NCBI GenBank assembly: GCA_963729215.1
Contig: CAVSND010000006.1
Location: 1 to 64,000, forward strand
Reading direction: 5' to 3'
Source: CAVQJU01 sp963729215
GTDB lineage: Bacteria > Acidobacteriota > Vicinamibacteria > Vicinamibacterales > CAVVIG01
Length of the DNA stretch: 64,000 bases
Positions 9,407 to 17,523 of this stretch are shown piece by piece; the stretch's first letter is position 1; each line of letters opens with the position of its first letter. The notes beneath the pieces are model-generated. The model made no database searches. It was not told the origin of the DNA and was given only the letters and a program-made list of their open reading frames with translations. The translations under genes were made by a program, and so were the position numbers.

Positions 9407-10489
9407 TCAGGTCTGAGGCTGCGGAGTTGTCGTCGGGCGGGCGCGGCGTCCGTTGTCCTCGCGCGTCTCTGACGCCACGACCGGCGCAGCCTGGACGGCA
9501 ACGCCCGATTCGATGTACCGGCCGAAGATCATCTTGCCGGCGGTCGTCTGCAGCACGCTGGTCACGACGATGTCGATGGTCTTGCCGATCATCCTGCGTG
9601 CGTTGTCCACCACGACCATCGTGCCGTCATCGAGATACGCGACGCCCTGATTGTATTCCTTGCCTTCCTTGAGGATGAAGACCTTCATGGTCTCACCCGG
9701 CAGGACCACCGGCTTGAGCGAGTTGGCGAGGTCGTTGACGTTGAGGACGTCGACGCCCCGCAGCTGTGCGACCTTGTTCAGGTTGAAGTCGTTGGTGACG
9801 ATCTTCCCGCGGAGGCTTCGCGCCAGCTCGATCAGCTTGAGATCCACTTCGTGCACGCCCGGGAAGTCGACATCGGAGATGGTGACCTCGATGCCGGACA
9901 TCTTCTTGATCTTCTGCAGGATGTCGAGCCCCCGCCGGCCCCGGTTGCGCTTGAGGGAGTCGGACGAATCCGCGACGAGCTGGAGTTCCTTCAGCACGAA
10001 CTGCGGGATGACGATGGTGCCGTCGATGAAGCCCGTGTCGCAGACATCAGCGATACGGCCGTCGATGATGACGCTGGTGTCGAGAATCTTGTAACGCCGT
10101 TCGTGGCCGGCGGCTGAAAACAGGCCCACGAGGCGCGCCGGCTCGAGCCATTCGCCCTGCTTCGCGCCGAGCACCAGGCCGAGATACGCCAGCGCGATCA
10201 GGAGGACCGTATCGAGAAACACGATCCGGCTGTCGGAGGCGCTCGCCCCGAACAGACCGGCGGCGGCGGCGCGCGCCACAAGAATGCCGATCCCGCAGCC
10301 GAGCAGTGCGCCGAGCACTCGCGTGATGGCCGCATCGCGCAGCCTGGCCTCGCAAGCCGCGACCAACCCGGCCAGCACGAGCGCCAGGGCCACGTTGGCC
10401 GCGAGACCGAACGGAAGCGGACGGATGAGCGCCGCCGCAGAGACGAGAATCGCCGCGAACACCACGCGCGCGAGGCCGAACCACGCCAT
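9407..10489 (-). CDS. PIN/TRAM domain membrane protein (YacL type)
   Basis: The 360-residue protein has four hydrophobic segments (residues 1 to about 110). A PIN nuclease-like domain follows with conserved acidic residues (ILDTSVIIDGRIADV, TNDFNLNKVA), and a C-terminal TRAM-like domain (PVVLPGETMKVFILKEGKEYNQGVAYLDDG) would bind RNA. This is the YacL family of Gram-positives and Acidobacteria, a membrane-anchored protein of unproven substrate. Its place next to plsC, radA and ispD is common for the family. The C-terminal tail (RRARPTTTPQPQT) is low complexity. Confidence 0.88.
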   Translation of the reverse strand: MAWFGLARVVFAAILVSAAALIRPLPFGLAANVALALVLAGLVAACEARLRDAAITRVLGALLGCGIGILVARAAAAGLFGASASDSRIVFLDTVLLIALAYLGLVLGAKQGEWLEPARLVGLFSAAGHERRYKILDTSVIIDGRIADVCDTGFIDGTIVIPQFVLKELQLVADSSDSLKRNRGRRGLDILQKIKKMSGIEVTISDVDFPGVHEVDLKLIELARSLRGKIVTNDFNLNKVAQLRGVDVLNVNDLANSLKPVVLPGETMKVFILKEGKEYNQGVAYLDDGTMVVVDNARRMIGKTIDIVVTSVLQTTAGKMIFGRYIESGVAVQAAPVVASETREDNGRRARPTTTPQPQT

Positions 10490-10513
10490 TTCTTGACGAT
10501 ATCATGGGTTAGA

Positions 10514-10685
10514 AAGGTTCGAGAGGTTCGAGAGGTTCGAGAGGTTCCATAGGTCCATAGGTCCACAGGTCCACGGGTCCGCAGGTCCACAAGTCCACGG
10601 GTCAAAGGGTCGAGACTCGAAGTTCAGAACCTTTGAACCTGTCGAACTCCTCGAACCTCTCGAACCCCTCGAACCTCTCGAACCC
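10514..10685. repeat. Composite 9-bp hairpin array between PIN/TRAM gene and radA
   Basis: Three blocks share a 9-bp period. GAGGTTCGA units (about four copies, 10514-10548) come first, then about seven AGGTCCACA-type units (10550-10612), then six or more CGAACCTCT units (10627-10685), the reverse complement of the first block. The third block can pair with the first, leaving the second as a repetitive loop. It is one of the longest arrays in the window. Confidence 0.85.
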
Positions 10686-10688
10686 TGC

Positions 10689-12071
10689 CTAGTTCAGTAA
10701 CTGTTCCAGTGCTTCGCCAACTGAGCGTACGCCGACGAGCTCGCAGTCTCCCGCGGTCTTGCGGTCTGACGGATCGATATTCGCCTCCGGCATGATGCAG
10801 CGGCGGAATCCCATTTGGGCGGCTTCTCGAACGCGGAGGGGCGCCTGGCTGATCCCGCGAATCTCCCCCGCAAGGCCCACCTCGCCGAACATCGCCGTCG
10901 TGGGCGCGATCACGCGGTTCCGAACAGAAGATGCAATCGCGGCGAGCACGCCCAGGTCGGACGCGGGCTCGTCCACCGTCATCCCCCCGGCGATGTTCAC
11001 GAACACATCGTCGCCGGCCAGGTTCAGGCCTGCCCGTTTCTCGAGCACGGCGAGCAGAAGCGACAGGCGCTGCTGGTCGAGGCCGCTCGCCATCCGGCGC
11101 GCGTTCCCGTAGCTGCTGGTGCTGACGAGCGCCTGGACCTCGACGAGGATCGGACGCGATCCCTCGACCGAGCACAACACCGCCGATCCCGGCGCGTTCG
11201 ACGGTCGTTCGGACAGGAACAGCTTGGACGGGTTTGGCACGGGACGCAGACCAGTCGAGGTCATTTCGAACACGCCAAGCTCGCTGACGGCGCCGAACCG
11301 GTTCTTCACGGCGCGCACGACGCGATGCGAATGATGGCGCTCGCCCTCGAAGTACAGGACCGAGTCCACGACGTGTTCGAGGGCCTTGGGTCCCGCGAGG
11401 CTGCCATCTTTGGTGACGTGGCCGACGAGGAACGTCGGCACGTTCTGGCCTTTTGCCGTGAACAGCAGCTGCGTCGCGGATTCACGGACCTGGCCGATGC
11501 TCCCGGGAGCCGACTGGAACTTGAGCGAATAGACGGTCTGGATCGAATCGACGATCACGAGCGCGGGTTTGATGCGCGCGACCTCCTCGAGAATGCGCTC
11601 GAGGCACGTTTCGGCCAGCAGAAACAGGGGCGCCTCCCCGACCTCGAGACGTTCGCCCCGCGATTTGATTTGATGTTCCGATTCCTCACCGGAGCTGTAC
11701 AGGACGGGTCCCACGGTTCGCGCCATGTTCGCGGCCGCCTGCAGCAGGAGCGTGGACTTGCCGATGCCCGGCTCGCCGCCGAGCAGCACGAGGGATCCCG
11801 GCACCACCCCGCCACCAAGGACGCGGTCGAACTCGCCAATGCCGGTCGACAGCCGGGGGTGCTGCTCGACCTGGATCTCGCTGTAGAGACGCGCGCCGTT
11901 CGAGGGCGTCAACGCGTACCGATGCCCGACAGCGGAACCGGCCGAAGCCGTCGCTTCGGGCCGCTCTTCCACGAGCGAGTTCCAGGCGCCGCAGTCCGCG
12001 CACCGCCCGAGCCACTTGGGCGACTGCGCGCCGCACTCCTGACAGACGAAGACGGTCTTCGGTGATTTCAT
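10689..12071 (-). CDS. radA: DNA repair protein RadA
   Basis: RadA is a RecA-like, DnaB-type ATPase that drives branch migration during recombination. The chosen ATG (12069-12071) gives 460 residues starting MKSPKTVFVCQECGAQSPKW, with the N-terminal four-cysteine zinc finger (CQEC...CADC). Next come Walker A (GEPGIGKST), the RadA-specific KNRFG motif and the C-terminal Lon-protease-like domain (GGMTVDEPASDLGVLAAI). The frame is open upstream to 12185, but that stretch is only the translated repeat array at 12075-12172. Confidence 0.96.
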   Translation of the reverse strand: MKSPKTVFVCQECGAQSPKWLGRCADCGAWNSLVEERPEATASAGSAVGHRYALTPSNGARLYSEIQVEQHPRLSTGIGEFDRVLGGGVVPGSLVLLGGEPGIGKSTLLLQAAANMARTVGPVLYSSGEESEHQIKSRGERLEVGEAPLFLLAETCLERILEEVARIKPALVIVDSIQTVYSLKFQSAPGSIGQVRESATQLLFTAKGQNVPTFLVGHVTKDGSLAGPKALEHVVDSVLYFEGERHHSHRVVRAVKNRFGAVSELGVFEMTSTGLRPVPNPSKLFLSERPSNAPGSAVLCSVEGSRPILVEVQALVSTSSYGNARRMASGLDQQRLSLLLAVLEKRAGLNLAGDDVFVNIAGGMTVDEPASDLGVLAAIASSVRNRVIAPTTAMFGEVGLAGEIRGISQAPLRVREAAQMGFRRCIMPEANIDPSDRKTAGDCELVGVRSVGEALEQLLN

Positions 12072-12074
12072 GGG

Positions 12075-12172
12075 GGCAGGATCGGCAGGACGGGCAGGAC
12101 GGGCAGAAAGGGAAAGACCGCTTGGCCTTCCCGGCTTTCCTGCCTTCCCTGCCCTTCCCGCCCTATTCGGAG
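12075..12172. repeat. 9-bp (GGCAGGACG)n hairpin array between radA and alr
   Basis: GGCAGGACG-type units on the left (12075-12112) face CCTGCCTTC/CCTGCCCTT-type units on the right (12126-12172). The right end overlaps the last codons of alr. The radA-side arm is open in the radA frame, which falsely lengthens that ORF. Confidence 0.75.
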
Positions 12173-13287
12173 TATACGCGTTCAATCCGCGCGCCGATGC
12201 GGCAGACGATCTCCCAGGGAATCGTGCCGATGGTCGCGGCCATCTCGCGGACGTCGAGGCGATCGTCCCCCTGCGATCCGATGATGACGACCTCGTCGCC
12301 AGGGAAGACGTCCTGCCCGGTGACGTCGACCGTCAGCATGTCCATGCACACCGAGCCAATCACTCGCGCGCGCCTGCCGCGGATCAGCACCGAACCGCGT
12401 CCGGCGAGGCGGAGGTCGAGGCCGTCGGCGTACCCCGCGGGCACGATCGCGATCGTCGTGGGACGGTCCGCCACGAACCGCCCGCCGTATCCGCTGATTT
12501 CGCCTGGCCGCATGCCTTTCACGGCAACCACCCGGCTGTGCAGCGTCATGGCGGGCACGAGCGGCAGTGTTGACGCGAGCGGCGGCGGCACCACGCCGTA
12601 CAGCAGGAGGCCCGGCCGGACCCCGTCGTACCAGACACGCGAATCGCGCAGCAACGCGGCGCTGTTGCACGCGTGACGATACGTCGGGCGGCCTCCGACG
12701 GCCGCCACATCGGCCAGCGCCCGATCGAAGCGGGTCCGCTGCTCCGCAAAATGGGGCGATTCAGGGTCGTCTGCGGTCGCAAAATGCGTGTACACGGCGG
12801 CCAGCTCGAGGTTCGAGCTCGCCAACAACCCGGGGAGCGAGCGCCGCAGGTTGTCGTACCGGAAACCCAGGCGGTTCATGCCCGTGTCGATCTTGAGGTG
12901 ATACCGCAGCCGCTGCTTGTACCGGACGGCCGCGGCCTGGACGGCGCTCGCGGCGCCGGGCGTGGAAATCGTCGGCGTCAGCCGGCAGTCGAACAGGCCG
13001 TCGAGATCGCTGACGCTGAGCGCGCCGAACACCAGGATCTCGGCCTCGACGCCGGCGGCCCGCAACCCCGCGCCCTCTTCGATGTCCGCGCACGCGAGCA
13101 GATCCGCCCCTGCCGATTCCAGCGCCCGCGCCACCGGCGCCGCGCCGTGTCCGTAGGCGTTCGCCTTGACGACGGCGATCACCTTGGGCACGTTCCCGGG
13201 ACGCTCCCGCGCCAGGTGGTCTGTGATCGCTCGGAAGTTGGACTTAATCGCGCCCAGATCGACGCGCGCGACGGTCGGACGAATCAC
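12163..13287 (-). CDS. alr: Alanine racemase
   Basis: Alr interconverts L- and D-alanine with pyridoxal phosphate for peptidoglycan synthesis. The PLP-lysine motif VVKANAYGHG lies near residue 41, and the second-domain GSVCMDMLTVDVTG region is intact. A GTG at 13285-13287 is preferred as start (VIRPTVARVDLGAI). The ATG at 13317 would add ten residues encoded by the hairpin array between alr and dnaB. The result is about 374 residues, normal for the family. Confidence 0.94.
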   Translation of the reverse strand: MIRPTVARVDLGAIKSNFRAITDHLARERPGNVPKVIAVVKANAYGHGAAPVARALESAGADLLACADIEEGAGLRAAGVEAEILVFGALSVSDLDGLFDCRLTPTISTPGAASAVQAAAVRYKQRLRYHLKIDTGMNRLGFRYDNLRRSLPGLLASSNLELAAVYTHFATADDPESPHFAEQRTRFDRALADVAAVGGRPTYRHACNSAALLRDSRVWYDGVRPGLLLYGVVPPPLASTLPLVPAMTLHSRVVAVKGMRPGEISGYGGRFVADRPTTIAIVPAGYADGLDLRLAGRGSVLIRGRRARVIGSVCMDMLTVDVTGQDVFPGDEVVIIGSQGDDRLDVREMAATIGTIPWEIVCRIGARIERVYSE

Positions 13288-13298
13288 AGGGGAGACTC

Positions 13299-13338
13299 GG
13301 AAAGTTCGAAGTGCCAAGTGTACTTTGAACTTTCAATT
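13299..13338. repeat. Imperfect hairpin between dnaB and alr (AAAGTTC unit)
   Basis: GAAAGTTCGAAGTGCCAAG faces TACTTTGAACTTTCAA. The arms pair over about 13 bp with one mismatch. The unit matches the larger array at 29868-29962. It overlaps the dnaB stop region. Confidence 0.65.
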
Positions 13339-14685
13339 TGGGCCCTGGGCGAGATTCTCGAACCGCGTGAACTCGCGGATGAACGCCAGCTTGACGACGC
13401 CGGTCGGGCCGTTGCGCTGCTTGCCGATGATCAGCTCCGCCACGCCCTGATTGTCCGCTGGCGGCTGGCTCTTGTCGGCGTACAGGTCCTCGCGGTAGAT
13501 GAACATGACGACGTCCGCATCCTGCTCGAGGGCGCCCGACTCGCGCAGGTCGGAGAGCTGGGGCCGATGGTCGGCGCGCGACTCCGGCGCGCGGCTCAAC
13601 TGCGACAGCACGACGACCGGAACGCTCAATTCCTTCGCCAGCCCCTTCAGGGATCGGGAAATCGACGCCAGTTCGAGCGTGCGGTTTTCGAACCGTCCCC
13701 GTCCCTGCATCAGCTGGATGTAGTCGACGACGACGAGGTGCAGGCCGTGTTCGGATGCGAGGCGCCGGCACTTCGCGCGCATTTCGAGCACGCCGATCGA
13801 CGCGGTGTCGTCGATGAAGATCTTCGCTTCGCTCAGCACGCCGATGGCCTGGGACAGCCGGCCCCAGTCGCGCTCTCCGAGGAACCCGCCGCGCAGCCGG
13901 TGCGCGTCGATTCGCGCCTCGGACGTCAGCAGGCGCAGGAACAGCTGCTCTTTCGACATCTCGAGGCTGAACACGCCGACCGTCATGTCGGTCTTGGTGC
14001 CGACATGCTGCGCCATGTTCAGCACCAGGCTGGTCTTCCCCATCGACGGCCTGGCCGCGATGATGACGAGGTCGGCCGGTTGCAGTCCCGACGTCATCTC
14101 GTCGAGATCGGTGAAGCCGGTCGGCACGCCCGTGATGAGCTCTTTCCGGGCGTGCAGCTTTTCGATGGTGTCGAGGCTGGACTGCGCCAGTTCCCGCAGC
14201 GACACGAACCCGTCCCGCACCTTGTCGTCGGCAATGGCGAAGATCGCGTTCTCGGCCTGGTCGAGGATGACATCGGCCTCTTCCTCGCCGTCGTACGCGG
14301 TGGTGAGGATTTTATTGGCCGAGAAGATCAGGTTCCGAAGGGTCGCCTTCTCCTTGATGATCCGGGCGTAGTGCTCGACGTTCATCGAGCGCGGGACGCC
14401 GTCCACGAGCGCCGCGATGTAGGCGGGGCCGCCGACTTCCTCGAGCTCGCCCGACCGGCCCAGTTCGTCTTTCAGCGTGACGAGATCGATGGCGCCGCTC
14501 CGCTCGGAGAGCTTCACCATCTTGTCGAAAATCCGGCGGTGCGCGTCGCGGAAGAAATCGGCCGAGTCGATGACCTCGGCCGCGAGGTTGAAGGCGTCGT
14601 TGTGCAGCAGAATCGCGCCGAGCACCGAGCGCTCCGCTTCGAGGTTGTGCGGAAGCGTGCGTTCGGTGACCGGCGCGTCGGGCAT
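13333..14685 (-). CDS. dnaB: Replicative DNA helicase DnaB
   Basis: DnaB is the hexameric 5'-3' helicase at the replication fork. The 450-residue protein has the N-terminal primase-interaction domain (PHNLEAERSVLGAILLH at residue 12). The RecA-like motor follows with Walker A (ARPSMGKTS), DnaB motif GVFSLEMSKEQLFLRL and the Walker B/H region (LVVVDYIQLM). The dnaB-rplI-rpsR-rpsF order is a common bacterial arrangement. The rplI stop is 2 bp from its ATG. Confidence 0.97.
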   Translation of the reverse strand: MPDAPVTERTLPHNLEAERSVLGAILLHNDAFNLAAEVIDSADFFRDAHRRIFDKMVKLSERSGAIDLVTLKDELGRSGELEEVGGPAYIAALVDGVPRSMNVEHYARIIKEKATLRNLIFSANKILTTAYDGEEEADVILDQAENAIFAIADDKVRDGFVSLRELAQSSLDTIEKLHARKELITGVPTGFTDLDEMTSGLQPADLVIIAARPSMGKTSLVLNMAQHVGTKTDMTVGVFSLEMSKEQLFLRLLTSEARIDAHRLRGGFLGERDWGRLSQAIGVLSEAKIFIDDTASIGVLEMRAKCRRLASEHGLHLVVVDYIQLMQGRGRFENRTLELASISRSLKGLAKELSVPVVVLSQLSRAPESRADHRPQLSDLRESGALEQDADVVMFIYREDLYADKSQPPADNQGVAELIIGKQRNGPTGVVKLAFIREFTRFENLAQGPN

Positions 14686-14687
14686 GA

Positions 14688-15149
14688 TTACTTGCTCGGA
14701 GCGGCGCCTTCCGCGACCACCTTGACCTTGACCGTCGTGGTCACGTCAAGGTGGAGCTTCAACGGGACCGCGTACTCGCCCAGCTTCTTGATCGGTTCGC
14801 GAAGCTGCAGCTTGCGGCGGTCGATCTCGAAGCCCTTGGCGAGGAGGGCCGCGGCGATATCCGAGGTCGTCACCGACCCGAACAGCGCCTGCGTGTCGCC
14901 GACCTTGCGCGCGATCTCGATCTCGAGGTTGCTCATCCGCTCGACGATGGCCTCGGCGGCTTTCTTCTCCTCCGCCTCCTTGGCCTCGAACTTCCCGCGT
15001 TCGCGCTCGATCTGCTTCCGGCTGCCGTCGGTGACCAGCAGCGCCAGTTTCCGCGGAAGCAGGTAATTGCGCGCGTAGCCGTCGGCGACCTTCACGATCT
15101 CGCCCCGGCGGCCGAGATTGTCGACGTGTTCCCTCAAAATAACTTCCAT
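14688..15149 (-). CDS. rplI: 50S ribosomal protein L9
   Basis: L9 has two globular domains joined by a long helix and helps maintain reading frame. The start at 15147-15149 (MEVILREHVDNLGRRGEIVKV) is preceded by GAGGGA and gives 153 residues. The NYLLPRKLA signature lies near residue 28 and the charged connecting helix (KQIERERGKFEAKEAEEKKA) follows. The gene lies between rpsR and dnaB. Confidence 0.96.
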   Translation of the reverse strand: MEVILREHVDNLGRRGEIVKVADGYARNYLLPRKLALLVTDGSRKQIERERGKFEAKEAEEKKAAEAIVERMSNLEIEIARKVGDTQALFGSVTTSDIAAALLAKGFEIDRRKLQLREPIKKLGEYAVPLKLHLDVTTTVKVKVVAEGAAPSK

Positions 15150-15162
15150 AAATCCCTCAATA

Positions 15163-15266
15163 CATCTGGTCATCTGGTCATTTAGTCATCTGGTCATTCC
15201 TGATCAATTGGGCAATCGCCCAATTGTTCAACGATGACGAGATGACCAGATGACCAGATGACTAAA
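15163..15266. repeat. 8-bp hairpin array between rpsR and rplI
   Basis: CATCTGGT/CATTTAGT units on the left and GATGACCA/GATGACTA units on the right flank a perfect internal palindrome, CAATTGGGC-AATC-GCCCAATTG. The region is inside the rpsF-rpsR-rplI operon, so it must be transcribed. Confidence 0.85.
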
Positions 15267-15269
15267 TTC

Positions 15270-15569
15270 TTAATCCGTGACGTACGGGATGAGCGCGATC
15301 TGCCGGGCGCGCTTGATCGCGACCTGCAGCTTTCGCTGGTGCATCGCGCACGTGCCGGAAATCCGCCGCGGCAGAATCTTGCCCCGCTCGGGCACGAAGG
15401 GCGCCAGCAGCTTGACGTCCTTGTAGTTGATGTCGTCGATCTTGTCCGCGCAGAACTTGCAGACCTTGCGGCGGCGGAACATCGGGCGGCGCTGGCCCTT
15501 TTCCTTGTCGCCGGGCTTCTTGTCGCCGCGCTTCCCGCGCGGTCCCGATCGCTGTCCAAATGGTGGCAT
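15270..15569 (-). CDS. rpsR: 30S ribosomal protein S18
   Basis: S18 binds with S6 to the central domain of 16S rRNA. The 99-residue protein has a lysine/arginine-rich N-terminal extension followed by the core RRRKVCKFCADKIDDINYKDVKLLAPFVPERGKILPRRISGTCAMHQRKL. The pair CKFC and the later Cys suggest the zinc-binding (C+) form. It starts 3 bp after the rpsF stop. Confidence 0.97.
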   Translation of the reverse strand: MPPFGQRSGPRGKRGDKKPGDKEKGQRRPMFRRRKVCKFCADKIDDINYKDVKLLAPFVPERGKILPRRISGTCAMHQRKLQVAIKRARQIALIPYVTD

Positions 15570-15572
15570 GAC

Positions 15573-16025
15573 CTAAACCTCCGCCCCGTCAAACCGATCG
15601 TCGTCCAGGTCGTCGCTCTCCATCGCGGCACGGCCTTCGCCGGGCTGACGCTGCGGTGGCAGCCCGCGCTTGACGCGGCGGCGCTCCGATTCGGTCTGAC
15701 GCTTGGTCCGCGTGCGCTCGACGACGCTCTTCTCCTCGTCCACGCGCACGACGAGGTGCCTGATGACCAGATCCATCACCTTGAGGCGGCGATCCAGCTC
15801 CTTCATCAGCTCGCCGGATCCGTTGATGACCTCGAGCACGTACACCCCTTCTTTCTGGTGCCCGATCTCATAGGCCAGACGCCGGCGTCCCCAGTTGTCG
15901 GTCTTTTCGATTTGTCCGTTCATCCTGACGACGACCTGTTCGATCTGGGTGTGCAGGTCGGTCACCTGCTGTTCGGTCGTGTCGGGAGGAAGGATGTAGA
16001 CGAGCTCGTACTGACGATCTGACAT
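15573..16025 (-). CDS. rpsF: 30S ribosomal protein S6
   Basis: S6 pairs with S18 on the small subunit platform. The start at 16023-16025 (MSDRQYELVYILPPDTTEQQV) has an AGGAG site upstream; the longer frame to 16100 has no family similarity. The core (to about residue 95) is normal. A charged, proline- and arginine-rich C-terminal tail brings the total to 150 residues, longer than E. coli S6 (135). Its 5' leader holds three strong stem-loops (16055-16127). Confidence 0.96.
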   Translation of the reverse strand: MSDRQYELVYILPPDTTEQQVTDLHTQIEQVVVRMNGQIEKTDNWGRRRLAYEIGHQKEGVYVLEVINGSGELMKELDRRLKVMDLVIRHLVVRVDEEKSVVERTRTKRQTESERRRVKRGLPPQRQPGEGRAAMESDDLDDDRFDGAEV

Positions 16026-16054
16026 TTCCGTGCTCCTCATGGACATTGTCTCCA

Positions 16055-16127
16055 CGCGGCGATTGACGCCGCGGGAACAACGGCCACCCATCGGTGGCAA
16101 GGTTGCGCCCTGCGATCATCGCAGGGC
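16055..16127 (-). promoter_or_regulatory. Triple stem-loop in the rpsF leader
   Basis: Three successive stems lie between pth and rpsF. The first is CGCGGCG-ATTGA-CGCCGCG (16055-16073). The second is GCCACC-CATC-GGTGGC (16083-16098). The third is the perfect palindrome at 16107-16127 (arm GCCCTGCGAT), which abuts the pth stop. On the mRNA the middle stem is extended by a CAAC/GUUG pair around an internal loop. rpsF leaders in many bacteria carry an S6:S18-binding motif; whether this matches it cannot be settled by eye. Confidence 0.5.
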
Positions 16128-16745
16128 CTATTCAGTTGTTGCTGGATCGCCGCCGTTGAACCGGTTCATCACCTCGGCGATCCCGCCGGTGACGAACATC
16201 TCCGCCGCATCCGTCGCGCGCGCGATCATCCGATCGACCTCCGCGCGCTCATCCACATCGAACCGGGACAGCACGTGATCGGCCAGGTCCCGCTGCGCCC
16301 TGCCGCCCTCGATCTCCGGCCCGCGCCCGACGCCCAGCCGCAGGCGCGAAAACTCCTGCCCCACGTGGGCGATCACCGACTTCAACCCGTTGTGCCCGCC
16401 GGCCGATCCCCGCGCCCTGGCCCTCAGTTTCCCGAGCGGCAGCTGCACCTCGTCGACGACCACCAGGAGATCCGCCGCGTCGATCTTGAAGTAGCGAAGC
16501 AGCCCGCCGACCGCCTCGCCGCTCGCGTTCATGAAGGTCATCGGCTTGGCGAGGAGCACGACAACTTCGATACCGTCGCCGCTTCCGCCCGGCCACCGCC
16601 ACCGCGCCGTCAGCGCTTCCACCGGGGCCGATTCGAAACTGATCCGGGCCCGCTGCGCCAGTTCGTCCAGCACGGCGAAACCGACGTTGTGCCGCGTCCC
16701 GTGAAATTTCGGCCCGGGATTCCCAAGCCCAATGATAGCTTTCAA
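16128..16745 (-). CDS. pth: Peptidyl-tRNA hydrolase
   Basis: Pth frees tRNA from peptidyl-tRNAs dropped by ribosomes. The best start is TTG at 16743-16745 (LKAIIGLGNPGPKF), 5 bp after the rplY stop; the longer frame overlaps rplY. The catalytic histidine is in GTRHNVGF (about residue 19). The MTFMNASG, DEVQLPLGKLR and GSAGGHNGLKSVI blocks are complete. At 205 residues it is of normal length. The rplY-pth pairing is widespread. Confidence 0.95.
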   Translation of the reverse strand: MKAIIGLGNPGPKFHGTRHNVGFAVLDELAQRARISFESAPVEALTARWRWPGGSGDGIEVVVLLAKPMTFMNASGEAVGGLLRYFKIDAADLLVVVDEVQLPLGKLRARARGSAGGHNGLKSVIAHVGQEFSRLRLGVGRGPEIEGGRAQRDLADHVLSRFDVDERAEVDRMIARATDAAEMFVTGGIAEVMNRFNGGDPATTE

Positions 16746-16750
16746 CAGCG

Positions 16751-17452
16751 CTATTTCTTCTTGTCGTCGTCCTCGGCTTCTTCCTTCTTGCCCTTCTTGA
16801 TGACTTCCGGCTCGGCTGGCGCAGCCGCGGTCGCCGTGGCGGCACCTGCCGCCGCTTCCGCCGGCGCCGGCGCCTCTTCGGCCTTCGGCATGATCACGTG
16901 GACCAGCATCATGTCCGCGTCGGCGACGGCCTTCCACTTCGGGTTGACCGGCACGTCGCGGACGCGGATGCCCTGGTGGAGCATCAGGTCGCCCACGTTG
17001 ATCTCGATGTGCTCGGGGATATCGGCGGGCAGACACTCCACCTCGATGATGCGGTGGACGAATTCCAGGATGCCGCCCTGCTGCTTGACGCCCGGCGCCT
17101 CGCCCTTCACGGTCACCGGCACGGTGACGCGCAGCACGCGGTCCATCGCGATCCGGTAGAAATCCGCGTGCAGGATCTGGTGCGTGACGGGGTCGAGCTG
17201 GTATTCCTTGACGAGCACCCGCGCTTCGCTCTGGCCCGCCACCTTCAACGAGATGAGCGTGTTCGCGCCCGACTCGGAGTGAAGGATCCGCGAGAGCGCC
17301 TTCGGCTCGACGGCGATAGCGGTGGCCTCGCGGCTCCCGCCCTCACCGACGGCGCCGTAGACGACGGCCGGCACACGTCCGGCGGCGCGCGTCCGGTGCG
17401 CTTCGTTCTTGCCCCGCGAATCCCGAACTGTCGCTTCGAGTACTGCTTCCAT
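16751..17452 (-). CDS. rplY: 50S ribosomal protein L25 (general stress protein Ctc type)
   Basis: This is the long, two-domain L25 form that binds 5S rRNA. Residues 1-95 form the L25 domain (VPAVVYG) and residues 96 to about 185 form the TL5 C-terminal domain (VPVTVKGEAPGVKQQGGILE). About 45 residues of alanine/proline-rich and then lysine/aspartate-rich tail follow, ending EEAEDDDKKK, and are probably disordered. The total is 233 residues. It is followed by pth. Confidence 0.95.
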   Translation of the reverse strand: MEAVLEATVRDSRGKNEAHRTRAAGRVPAVVYGAVGEGGSREATAIAVEPKALSRILHSESGANTLISLKVAGQSEARVLVKEYQLDPVTHQILHADFYRIAMDRVLRVTVPVTVKGEAPGVKQQGGILEFVHRIIEVECLPADIPEHIEINVGDLMLHQGIRVRDVPVNPKWKAVADADMMLVHVIMPKAEEAPAPAEAAAGAATATAAAPAEPEVIKKGKKEEAEDDDKKK

Positions 17453-17462
17453 CTTGTCCTCT

Positions 17463-17523
17463 TCTCGTGGCTCGTGACTCGTGGCTCGATTCTTTTCGAG
17501 CTACGAACTACGAGGCACGAACA
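17463..17523. repeat. 7-bp (CTCGTGG)n hairpin array between prs and rplY
   Basis: CTCGTGGCTCGTGACTCGTG on the left (7-bp period) faces GAGCTACGAACTACGAGGCA on the right, with an ATTCTTTT loop. It fills the whole gap and abuts the prs stop. Confidence 0.8.

Noticed and set aside
10689..12185. RadA with a 38-residue N-terminal extension
   Set aside because: The extension (GRAGKAGKPGRP) is only the repeat array read in frame. The zinc finger starts normally after the ATG at 12071.
12673..15066. 797-codon open frame on the plus strand
   Set aside because: It runs antisense to alr, dnaB and rplI, whose family motifs are complete. Long antisense frames are expected at this GC content.
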